A stretch of DNA of 13,740 nt, from the NCBI GenBank assembly GCA_902795715.1, contig CADBME010000254.1, positions 1 through 13,740 on the forward strand, in the 5' to 3' direction. Positions within the stretch are counted from its first letter, which is position 1; each line of letters opens with the position of its first letter. Below the pieces are notes generated by a model. It saw nothing but the letters and a program-made list of their open reading frames with translations. It was not told the origin of the DNA and searched no databases. The stretch comes from an uncultured Lachnospiraceae bacterium (GTDB lineage Bacteria; Bacillota_A; Clostridia; Lachnospirales; Lachnospiraceae). Position numbers and translations under genes: made by a program. Shown here piece by piece: positions 7,458-13,740 of this stretch.

Positions 7458-7486
7458 TTGTAGACTTTTCCGTTTTTTGTTATACT
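7458..7486 (+). promoter_or_regulatory. Promoter of the NHLM-type export operon
   Basis: TTGTAG (7458-7463) and TATACT (7481-7486) are 17 bases apart and match the housekeeping consensus well. The predicted start near 7493 leaves a leader of about 30 bases containing AAAGGAGG (7511-7518). It also rules out the longer in-frame start at 7477 for the first gene, which lies upstream of the transcription start. Confidence 0.68.
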
Positions 7487-7524
7487 TAAATCCGAATATG
7501 TCCATTGTGCAAAGGAGGAAGATA

Positions 7525-7944
7525 ATGGAACAACAGCAGCTTTTCCGAAAAAAGAGTCTTGAACGAATCTCGTCCCCGGACCAGCTGGATGAGTATCTGC
7601 ATGTAACCAATCCAAGCCTGTGGTTTATGCTGATTGCAGTGATCCTGATCCTGGCCGGCATGATGGCATGGGCCAGTTTTGCCTCCCTGGAAAGCTATGC
7701 CGGAGGAAAGGGCGTGGTCGTCGATGGGACCATGACCATCCATTTCGATGACGTAATGGCAGCCCGGAATGTCCAGGAGGGAATGGAAGTCCGCGCCGGT
7801 CGGACCACTACCACCATAAAAAGCATAGGCCAGGCAGAAGATGGAAGCATGATCGCAGTGGCTGATTCCGAGCTGCATGATGGCAGCTATGAAGTGCAGG
7901 TTCGTTATCGGACTACCCAGGTTCTCAAATTGCTTTTTAATTGA
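7525..7944 (+). CDS. Very short HlyD/NHLM secretion-protein-like membrane accessory protein
   Basis: A 139-residue membrane protein. The start of the protein (LFRKKSLERISSPDQLDEYLHVTNPSLW, read in two overlapping pieces at residues 6-20 and 16-33) looks like the N-terminus of NHLM bacteriocin-system secretion proteins of the HlyD type. One membrane helix follows (about 31-52), then a small extracytoplasmic beta-rich domain (60-139) with GKGVVVDG, EGMEVRAG and SYEVQVRYRTTQ, ending in LLFN. Full-size relatives are roughly twice as long and include a coiled-coil/lipoyl section, which is absent here. No frameshift or broken remnant is evident, so it seems a compact version rather than a damaged gene. 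AAAGGAGG (7511-7518) selects the ATG at 7525. It is first in an operon with two NHLM-type ABC transporters and probably bridges or stabilises them. Family assignment is by N-terminal pattern and neighbours and is less certain than for the transporters. Confidence 0.7.
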   Translation: MEQQQLFRKKSLERISSPDQLDEYLHVTNPSLWFMLIAVILILAGMMAWASFASLESYAGGKGVVVDGTMTIHFDDVMAARNVQEGMEVRAGRTTTTIKSIGQAEDGSMIAVADSELHDGSYEVQVRYRTTQVLKLLFN

Positions 7945-8002
7945 AGACGGATGAGAGAAGAGTCGGATATTCAGCCAATAATCAGCTTATGAGGACGTAG
8001 GG

Positions 8003-10186
8003 ATGGAAAAAAAGAAAATAAAACAGCCGGTGACCGGGAGCAAGGTTAAGGTTCCTGTTGTCATGCAGATGGAAGCCCTCGAGTGCGGTGCGGCTTCTCT
8101 TGCCATGGTCATGGCTTATTATGATAAATGGGTTCCCCTGGAGCAGGTCCGGGTGGACTGTGGTGTTTCCAGAGATGGTTCGAGCGCTGCCAATATTCTG
8201 CTTGCCGCCAAAAAATACGGCTTTGAAACTCAGGGATACCGGTGTGAGCCGGAGGCTCTGCGGGAGGAGATGACTTTTCCCTGTATCATTCACTGGAATT
8301 TTAACCATTTTGTTGTTCTTGACGGATTCAAAGGCAAATATGCCTACATAAATGACCCGGCCAGGGGCCAGGTCAAAGTGTCATTGGAAGAATTTGATCA
8401 GTCCTTCACCGGGATCTGTCTGCAGATTCTGCCCGGGGAAGACTTTCTTCCCAGCGGGAAGAAAAAGAGCATGCTGAGCTTTGCCAAAAAGCGGCTGGAG
8501 GGAGCCCGGGCCGCAGTGGTCTTTGTCCTGCTGACTACGGTCATCAGCTATATGTTTGATCTGATTAACCCTGTATTTTCCAGGATCTTCATGGACCGGC
8601 TCCTGACCGGAGAGAACCGGGAGATCTTAAGGCCATTCCTTATGATTATGATCGGTGCCGGCATCCTGCAGATCAGCATTTCTTTTGTTCAGACTATTTT
8701 TTCTCTGAAAATGAAGGGTAAGATGGGCATTGTGGGCAACAGCACTTACATGTGGAAAGTCCTGCGGCTTCCCATGGAATTTTTCTCCCAGCGGATGGCC
8801 GGAGATATTCTTCAGAGGCAGGGGACCAATGCCGGCATCGCTGAAACTCTGGTCAATACCCTGACTCCCCTGCTCCTTCATTCCATCATGATGGTGGTCT
8901 ATCTTGTTTTCATGCTTCGCTACAGTGTACTGCTGACCACCATAGGAATTCTCACCATTGTTCTGAATCTGATCGTTTCCCGCATCATATCGGCAAAACG
9001 GGTGAACATAACCCGGGTCCAGATGCGGGACGCCGGAAAATTGGCTTCAGTGACCGTGTCCGGGATTCAGATGATTGAAACGATCAAGTCAAGCGGCGCG
9101 GAAACAGGGTATTTTCAAAAATGGGCAGGCTATCAGGCTTCGGTCAATGCCCAGACTGTAAAGTTTACCCGATTAAACAGCTTTCTGGGAGTCCTGCCGG
9201 CCCTCTTTACTGATTTTGCCAATTCTCTGGTTCTGGTACTTGGTGTGTGGCTTGCCATGAAGGGGCAGTTCACCCTGGGTATGATCATGACTTTCCAGGG
9301 TTTCCTGGGATCTTTTATGATGCCGACCATGACGCTGATCACGGCAGGTCAGACCATTCAGGAGATGCGAACCGAGATGGAGAGGGTGGAAGATGTTATG
9401 GAATACCCCTCTGATGAGATTCACATCATGGAGGAAGCAGCTGACGAAGAGACCGACTATTCCAAACTTGCGGGAAGTGTGGAACTGCGCAATATTACTT
9501 TCGGATATGCACCTCTTGGGGAACCCCTGATCCGGGATTTTTCCATGAGTGTAAAACCCGGGGGCAAGGTGGCCTTTGTTGGGGCCAGCGGATGTGGAAA
9601 GTCCACTCTTGCCAAGTTGATTTCGGGCCTTTACCATCCCTGGGAAGGTCAGATTCTCTTTGACGGCAAGCCGGTCCAGGAGATTGACCGGAATGTGCTG
9701 ACCGGATCCTTAGCGGTTGTCGACCAGGATATCGTCCTTTTTGAGGACAGTATTGCAGCCAACATAAAGATGTGGGATCAGTCCATCGAGGACTTTGAAA
9801 TGATCCTGGCCGCCAGGGATGCCCAGATTTATAACGATATCATGCAGAGAGAAGGCGGATTCTACGGCAAACTTACCGAAGGAGGCAAGGACCTGTCCGG
9901 AGGACAGAGACAGAGGATTGAAATTGCCCGTGTACTTGCCCAGGATCCTTCCATCATCATCATGGATGAAGCCACCAGCGCTTTGGATGCAAAAACAGAG
10001 TACGAACTTGTGAAGGCTGTCCAGGAACGGGGGATCACCTGTATCGTCATTGCCCACCGTCTGTCCACTATCCGGGATTGCGATGAGATTGTCGTGCTGG
10101 ATAAGGGAAAGGTTGTCGAAAGGGGAAAACATGACGAACTTTACGCCAGAGGCGGATATTATACGGAGCTCATCTCTGCACAATAA
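8003..10186 (+). CDS. NHLM-type peptide export ABC transporter with C39 leader peptidase (ABC1)
   Basis: A 727-residue fusion that cuts the leader from a peptide, typically after a double-glycine-like site, and exports the core using ATP. Residues 15-145 are a C39 peptidase with the oxyanion glutamine Gln22, nucleophile Cys28 (ALECGAASLAM), His102 (WNFNHFVVLDG) and Asp118 (YINDPA), so it should be active. Residues about 165-450 form a six-helix ABC exporter membrane domain. The ATPase domain (about 490-727) has Walker A GASGCGKST (527-535), Q-loop Gln575, signature LSGGQ (631-635), Walker B IIIMDE with Glu656, and switch His685. All key residues are present. Length and domain order match the peptidase-containing member of NHLM (nitrile hydratase leader microcin) systems. 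GAGG at 7991-7994 precedes the ATG by 8 bases. A related class of lantibiotic or bacteriocin exporter is the main alternative. The partner ABC2 next door argues for NHLM. Confidence 0.9.
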   Translation: MEKKKIKQPVTGSKVKVPVVMQMEALECGAASLAMVMAYYDKWVPLEQVRVDCGVSRDGSSAANILLAAKKYGFETQGYRCEPEALREEMTFPCIIHWNFNHFVVLDGFKGKYAYINDPARGQVKVSLEEFDQSFTGICLQILPGEDFLPSGKKKSMLSFAKKRLEGARAAVVFVLLTTVISYMFDLINPVFSRIFMDRLLTGENREILRPFLMIMIGAGILQISISFVQTIFSLKMKGKMGIVGNSTYMWKVLRLPMEFFSQRMAGDILQRQGTNAGIAETLVNTLTPLLLHSIMMVVYLVFMLRYSVLLTTIGILTIVLNLIVSRIISAKRVNITRVQMRDAGKLASVTVSGIQMIETIKSSGAETGYFQKWAGYQASVNAQTVKFTRLNSFLGVLPALFTDFANSLVLVLGVWLAMKGQFTLGMIMTFQGFLGSFMMPTMTLITAGQTIQEMRTEMERVEDVMEYPSDEIHIMEEAADEETDYSKLAGSVELRNITFGYAPLGEPLIRDFSMSVKPGGKVAFVGASGCGKSTLAKLISGLYHPWEGQILFDGKPVQEIDRNVLTGSLAVVDQDIVLFEDSIAANIKMWDQSIEDFEMILAARDAQIYNDIMQREGGFYGKLTEGGKDLSGGQRQRIEIARVLAQDPSIIIMDEATSALDAKTEYELVKAVQERGITCIVIAHRLSTIRDCDEIVVLDKGKVVERGKHDELYARGGYYTELISAQ

Positions 10187-10317
10187 TACAATCAGATTTG
10201 ATTTGAACCTTTATATCAGATGGGCTTTTGAGAAGAAGAATTCCTGCTGCAAAATGAGAGTGGCGGGAAATTCGGATGGAACAAAAGACCGGAAGATAGA
10301 AAAGCTGGAGGATTAAA
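10187..10317. other. 131-base gap between the two ABC transporter genes
   Basis: The gap carries a small imperfect stem, AATCA/TGATT (10190-10194 with 10199-10203), and the ribosome binding site GGAGG (10307-10311) for ABC2. No terminator and no clear promoter are visible, so ABC1 and ABC2 are probably co-transcribed. One reading frame stays open across the gap (10131-10316) and ends one base before the ABC2 ATG. It is not accepted as a gene here. Confidence 0.55.
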
Positions 10318-12501
10318 ATGGGCTGGTTTGACGAACAAATCAGAGAAAGAATACAGAGTGATCAGGAGATTCTGGAAGATTCCGTCTTTGAGATGGCTTC
10401 GATTGTTCTGGGAAAACGAGCTTCCGGCATGAAAGCGGACAGCCAGAGGCTGACCAAGAATGCCATGGATGATATTCTGAAATACTACAGGTATAAGCCT
10501 GTGGATATTCCGGAAAACATAAAGAATCCGGAGGAACAGCTGGAATATTGCCTTCGTCCTTACGGGTTGATGCAAAGGAACATTTCCCTGGATGAGAAAT
10601 GGTACAAAGATTCCTTTGGCCCCATCATGGCCTTTCGCAAGGAAGATGGGATTCCTGTCGCCCTCCTGCCCCATACCTTTGCCGGTTACAGCTACCTGGA
10701 TCCGGAAACAGGCAGGCAGGAGATGGTCAATGAGAAAACGGCAGATCTTTTTGACAAGGAAGCCATCTGCTTTTACAAATCCTTCCCATTAAAAAAACTC
10801 GGGATTCCGGATCTGATCCGCTACCTGTTTAATTGCCTGAACGGAAGTGATTTTGTCCTGATCGTCATGCTCACCCTGATTACCACACTGACCGGCAAAC
10901 TGATGCCCAGGCTGACCAGCCTTATGTCAGGCATTGTCCTGGAAAGCGGCAGCAATTCTTTGTGGCTGGGTACTTCCGTATTTCTTTTCAGCGTCCTCAT
11001 ATCCATGAGGATCCTGAACACAGTAAAGAGTCTGGCTATGAGCCGGATCGGGGTCAAGACCAGCCTGTTCGTGGAGTCAGCCATGATGATGCGGCTTATG
11101 ACCCTTCCGGCAGGCTTTTTCCGCAAGTATTCCTCCGGTGAGCTGTCAAGCCGCCTGGGCTCGGTCAATCAGCTGTGCAGTTTGCTGACGGACAGCGCCT
11201 TTTCCGTAGGATTGACTTCTCTGATGTCCCTGATCTATATCACGGACATTTTCCACTTTGCAAAAGAACTGGTAATACCTTCCCTTGTCGTCATCATTGC
11301 CACGACGGTAATCAGCGTGGTGGTTTCACTGATGCAGATGCAGGTTACCAAACATACCCTGGAGTATTCGGCAAAGGAAAGTGGTATCAGCTTTGCTCTG
11401 ATCACAGGCATTCAGAAGATCAAGCTGGCTGGCGCTGAAAAGAGAGCTTTTTCCCGCTGGGCCAGGTCCTATTCCCAGGCAGCCAGATATATCTACGATC
11501 CGCCGCTTCTCTTGAAGACATCCGGTGTGATTACCAGTGCTGTTTCCCTGGCGGGAACCATAGTTTTATATTATATAGCTGTCAGCTCCGGTGTCAGTCC
11601 CTCGGCCTACATTTCCTTTAACGTCGCATACGGTATGGTCATGGCAGCCTTCACCCAGATGGCCCAGATGGCTCTGTCCATCGCCAATATCAAGCCCATC
11701 CTTGACATGGCCAAACCTATTCTGGAGGAAGAACCGGAGACAGCGGAAAACAGGCAGAGTGTGACATCTCTTTCCGGGAGCATAGAGCTTTCCAACGTAT
11801 CCTTCCGCTATAATGACAACATGCCCTATGTGCTTCGGGATTTCAATCTCAAGATCCGGGCCGGAGAATATATCGCCATTGTCGGCAGCACCGGCTGCGG
11901 CAAATCCACATTGATGAGACTTCTCCTGGGCTTTGAAACTCCTCAGAAGGGCGCTATCTTCTATGATGGCAAAGATATGTCCCATCTGGATCTGCGGTCT
12001 CTCCGGCGCAAGATCGGCGCCGTTACCCAGGATGGCACCCTCTTTCAGGGGGATATCTATTCCAATATTGTGATCTCGGCCCCTTCTCTGACCCTTAACG
12101 AAGCCTGGGAGGCGGCGGAAATTGCAGGAATTGCCAATGACATCAGGGAAATGCCCATGGGAATGCATTCCGTGATCTCCGAAGGCCAGGGAGGCATATC
12201 CGGCGGGCAGAAGCAGAGGTTGATGATCGCCAGGGCGGTTGCTCCCAAGCCCAAAATCCTCATGCTGGATGAGGCCACCAGTGCTTTGGACAATAAAACC
12301 CAGAAACAGGTATCTGACGCTCTGGATAAGCTCAAATGTACCCGAATCGTTATCGCCCACCGACTGTCCACCATCAAAAACTGTGACCGGATCGTCGTGC
12401 TGGACAATGGAAAGATTCAGGAAGACGGAAGCTACGATGAACTGCGGGCCCGGGAAGGCCTTTTTGCCGAACTTGTGGAAAGGCAGAGGCTGGATATCTG
12501 A
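10318..12501 (+). CDS. NHLM-type peptide export ABC transporter, second subunit (ABC2)
   Basis: A 727-residue ABC exporter of the NHLM ABC2 type, thought to work with ABC1 in exporting a leader-processed peptide. The N-terminal 165 residues are not a C39 peptidase. They end with the stretch characteristic of ABC2 proteins: IPVALLPHTFAGYSYLDPETG (read in two pieces, 112-122 and 123-132), then EAICFYKSFPLKKLGIPDL (148-166). The membrane domain spans about 170-465 with six helices. The ATPase domain (about 487-727) has Walker A GSTGCGKST (523-531), Q-loop Gln571, signature ISGGQ (627-631), Walker B ILMLDE with Glu652, and switch His681, so it should hydrolyse ATP. GGAGG at 10307-10311 precedes the ATG by 6 bases. 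ABC1 and ABC2 most likely form a heterodimer. That is inference from pairing and from what is known of NHLM loci. Confidence 0.9.
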   Translation: MGWFDEQIRERIQSDQEILEDSVFEMASIVLGKRASGMKADSQRLTKNAMDDILKYYRYKPVDIPENIKNPEEQLEYCLRPYGLMQRNISLDEKWYKDSFGPIMAFRKEDGIPVALLPHTFAGYSYLDPETGRQEMVNEKTADLFDKEAICFYKSFPLKKLGIPDLIRYLFNCLNGSDFVLIVMLTLITTLTGKLMPRLTSLMSGIVLESGSNSLWLGTSVFLFSVLISMRILNTVKSLAMSRIGVKTSLFVESAMMMRLMTLPAGFFRKYSSGELSSRLGSVNQLCSLLTDSAFSVGLTSLMSLIYITDIFHFAKELVIPSLVVIIATTVISVVVSLMQMQVTKHTLEYSAKESGISFALITGIQKIKLAGAEKRAFSRWARSYSQAARYIYDPPLLLKTSGVITSAVSLAGTIVLYYIAVSSGVSPSAYISFNVAYGMVMAAFTQMAQMALSIANIKPILDMAKPILEEEPETAENRQSVTSLSGSIELSNVSFRYNDNMPYVLRDFNLKIRAGEYIAIVGSTGCGKSTLMRLLLGFETPQKGAIFYDGKDMSHLDLRSLRRKIGAVTQDGTLFQGDIYSNIVISAPSLTLNEAWEAAEIAGIANDIREMPMGMHSVISEGQGGISGGQKQRLMIARAVAPKPKILMLDEATSALDNKTQKQVSDALDKLKCTRIVIAHRLSTIKNCDRIVVLDNGKIQEDGSYDELRAREGLFAELVERQRLDI

Positions 12502-12520
12502 TGATTAAGGAGGATGGAAA

Positions 12521-13669
12521 ATGAGAAACAACAACGCACTTTTCTGGAGAGCCCTTTCTGCAGCTTTGGCTTTGATTCTGGTAGTAATCTGTGCCTATGA
12601 GATCAGCAGAGAAAACAAGAGCAAATCCTCTGACTCTTCTGTCAGGACGGCAGCGGAAGCCACGACCGAAAAAGAGGAAAAGGCAAAAAAGGGTGACCAG
12701 GCACTGTCCCTGTGGACCGACCAGGCCCCGCTCAAGAAAGAGCTGATAGCCTATGTCGAGGATGTGACAAAGGAAGGGAGCAGCAACTTTATCCCCACAG
12801 AGGACCGTATTGTGGTCTTCGACCTTGACGGAACCCTCTTTTGCGAAACAGATCCCATATATTTTGACTGGGCTATGTATGTCTACCGTGTCCTGGAAGA
12901 TCCTCAGTATAAAGACAAGGCAAGCAAACATGAAATTGAAGTGGCAAATCGTATAAAGGACGCTATCAAAGCCGGTTCCATACCGGAAGGCCTTGAAGAA
13001 GAACATGCAGAGGCCAATGTCCATGTATACAGGGATATGACTCTGGAAGAATTTGCCAAATACACTGAAGACTTTAAAAATCAGCCGGCCCCCGGTTACG
13101 ACGGGATGACCAGAGGAGAAGCCTTCTACCAACCCATGATTCAGGTCTTCAACTACCTTGAAGCCAATGATTTCATCTGCTATGTCTGCAGCGGGACAGA
13201 CCGCTTTGAGATAAGAACCATCGTGGAAGGGAACCTGGATATTTCGGCTGACCGGATTATCGGTTCAGACGGAAGCCTGGTTGCAGACCATCAGGGCAAA
13301 AAAGACGCTTTGGAGTATGTCTATGAAGATGATGATGAACTGGTTTTAGGCGGAGATTTCATTGTCAAAAATGTCAAGATGAATAAGGTGTCCTCCATTA
13401 TGAAGGAAATCGGAAGCCAGCCGGTTCTCTCCTTCGGAAACAGTTCCGGGGACTACAGCATGGCAGAATTCGTTATTACCGACAATCCCTACAAGAGCAA
13501 AGCCTTCATGGTCTGCTGCGATGACCTTGAAAGGGAAAACGGTAATCAGGAAAAAGCAGACAGCATGTATGAAAGCTGCAAGGAAAAAGGCTGGACACCC
13601 ATTTCCATGAAAAATGACTGGACCACCATTTACGGGGACGGAGTTGCCAGAAAAACAGAAGGAAAATAA
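12521..13669 (+). CDS. Membrane-anchored extracytoplasmic HAD-superfamily phosphatase
   Basis: Predicted phosphohydrolase of the haloacid dehalogenase superfamily, 382 residues. An uncleaved signal anchor or signal peptide (about 10-27) is followed by a charged, low-complexity linker (30-60), so the catalytic part should face outside the cell. Motif I is VFDLDGTLF, with nucleophile Asp101 and general acid Asp103. Motif II is VCSGTD with Ser224. Motif III is Lys286 or Lys289 in VKNVKMNK. Motif IV is GNSSGD with Asp311. The long insert between motifs I and II (about 108-205) is a helical C1-type cap. Cys24 has isoleucine before it, so a lipobox is doubtful. The Shine-Dalgarno AAGGAGG (12507-12513) is 7 bases before the ATG, and only 19 bases separate it from ABC2, implying one operon. 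The family is widespread in gut Firmicutes, as I recall it. The substrate and any role in peptide export are unknown. Confidence 0.85.
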   Translation: MRNNNALFWRALSAALALILVVICAYEISRENKSKSSDSSVRTAAEATTEKEEKAKKGDQALSLWTDQAPLKKELIAYVEDVTKEGSSNFIPTEDRIVVFDLDGTLFCETDPIYFDWAMYVYRVLEDPQYKDKASKHEIEVANRIKDAIKAGSIPEGLEEEHAEANVHVYRDMTLEEFAKYTEDFKNQPAPGYDGMTRGEAFYQPMIQVFNYLEANDFICYVCSGTDRFEIRTIVEGNLDISADRIIGSDGSLVADHQGKKDALEYVYEDDDELVLGGDFIVKNVKMNKVSSIMKEIGSQPVLSFGNSSGDYSMAEFVITDNPYKSKAFMVCCDDLERENGNQEKADSMYESCKEKGWTPISMKNDWTTIYGDGVARKTEGK

Positions 13670-13740
13670 ATCAGAGGAATAATAAAAGAAAAGACAGAAT
13701 AAAAGAGAGAGAAGCAAAAAAGAGGACAGATAAGTGATCA
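13670..13740 (+). other. Purine-rich tail after the HAD gene, possible lead-in to a further gene
   Basis: The last 71 bases are almost free of pyrimidines and contain no terminator hairpin, so transcription probably continues past the window. AGAGGA (13721-13726) lies 7 bases before a GTG at 13734, which could be the start of the next gene. Only seven bases remain, so no gene can be called. Confidence 0.35.

Noticed and set aside
7951..7992. 13-codon ORF between the HlyD-like gene and ABC1
   Set aside because: It has only a weak purine stretch upstream, is too short to be a known precursor type, and lacks a leader or cleavage site. It is probably chance.
10254..10316. 20-residue ORF ending just before the ABC2 start
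   Set aside because: There is no Shine-Dalgarno before its ATG, and the peptide is highly charged with no leader or core features. It is only the end of the longer open frame discussed as a finding.
12374..13132. Long - strand reading frame opposite the HAD gene, and similar long antisense frames under the GT and ABC genes
   Set aside because: They are shadows of strongly supported + strand genes, with no ribosome binding sites and no recognisable domains.

Overview
The window looks like a chromosomal segment from a low-to-mid-GC Gram-positive anaerobe of the Clostridia, most likely Lachnospiraceae or a close relative. This rests on the AGGAGG-type ribosome binding sites, the lipoprotein signal, glycolipid glycosyltransferases of the Firmicutes type, a DegV protein, a Clostridia-style NSS transporter and a Firmicutes-type NHLM exporter. 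The genus assignment is inference. All convincing genes lie on the + strand. I see no tRNA, rRNA, CRISPR array, insertion sequence or phage gene.

Layout. (1) Bases 2-103 are the 3' end of a gene that starts outside the window, possibly a sugar kinase. (2) Bases 175-1008 encode an M15-family D,D-/L,D-carboxypeptidase-like lipoprotein. It is followed by two hairpins, the second a strong terminator. (3) Bases 1327-5866 form a probable four-gene unit: a MATE transporter, a CpoA/LafB-like glycolipid glycosyltransferase, a diacylglycerol glucosyltransferase-like enzyme joined to it by an ATGA overlap, and a DegV/FakB-like fatty-acid-binding protein. The last three point to membrane glycolipid (lipoteichoic acid anchor type) synthesis. 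A large nested terminator closes the unit. (4) Bases 6064-7428 are a single-gene unit for an NSS sodium-coupled amino acid transporter, with its own consensus-like promoter and terminator.

(5) Bases 7525-13669 are the most interesting part: an operon with its own promoter encoding an NHLM-type peptide exporter. It has a very short HlyD/NHLM-like membrane accessory protein (139 aa), an ABC transporter with an intact N-terminal C39 leader peptidase (NHLM ABC1 type), a second ABC transporter with a degenerate N-terminal domain (NHLM ABC2 type), and a membrane-anchored extracytoplasmic HAD phosphatase. ABC1 would cut the leader of a peptide and ABC1/ABC2 would export it. However, no convincing precursor peptide and no peptide-modifying enzyme is present. 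The cargo gene must lie outside the window, be a small overlooked ORF, or be encoded elsewhere. The last 71 bases are purine-rich without a terminator and may lead into a further operon gene.
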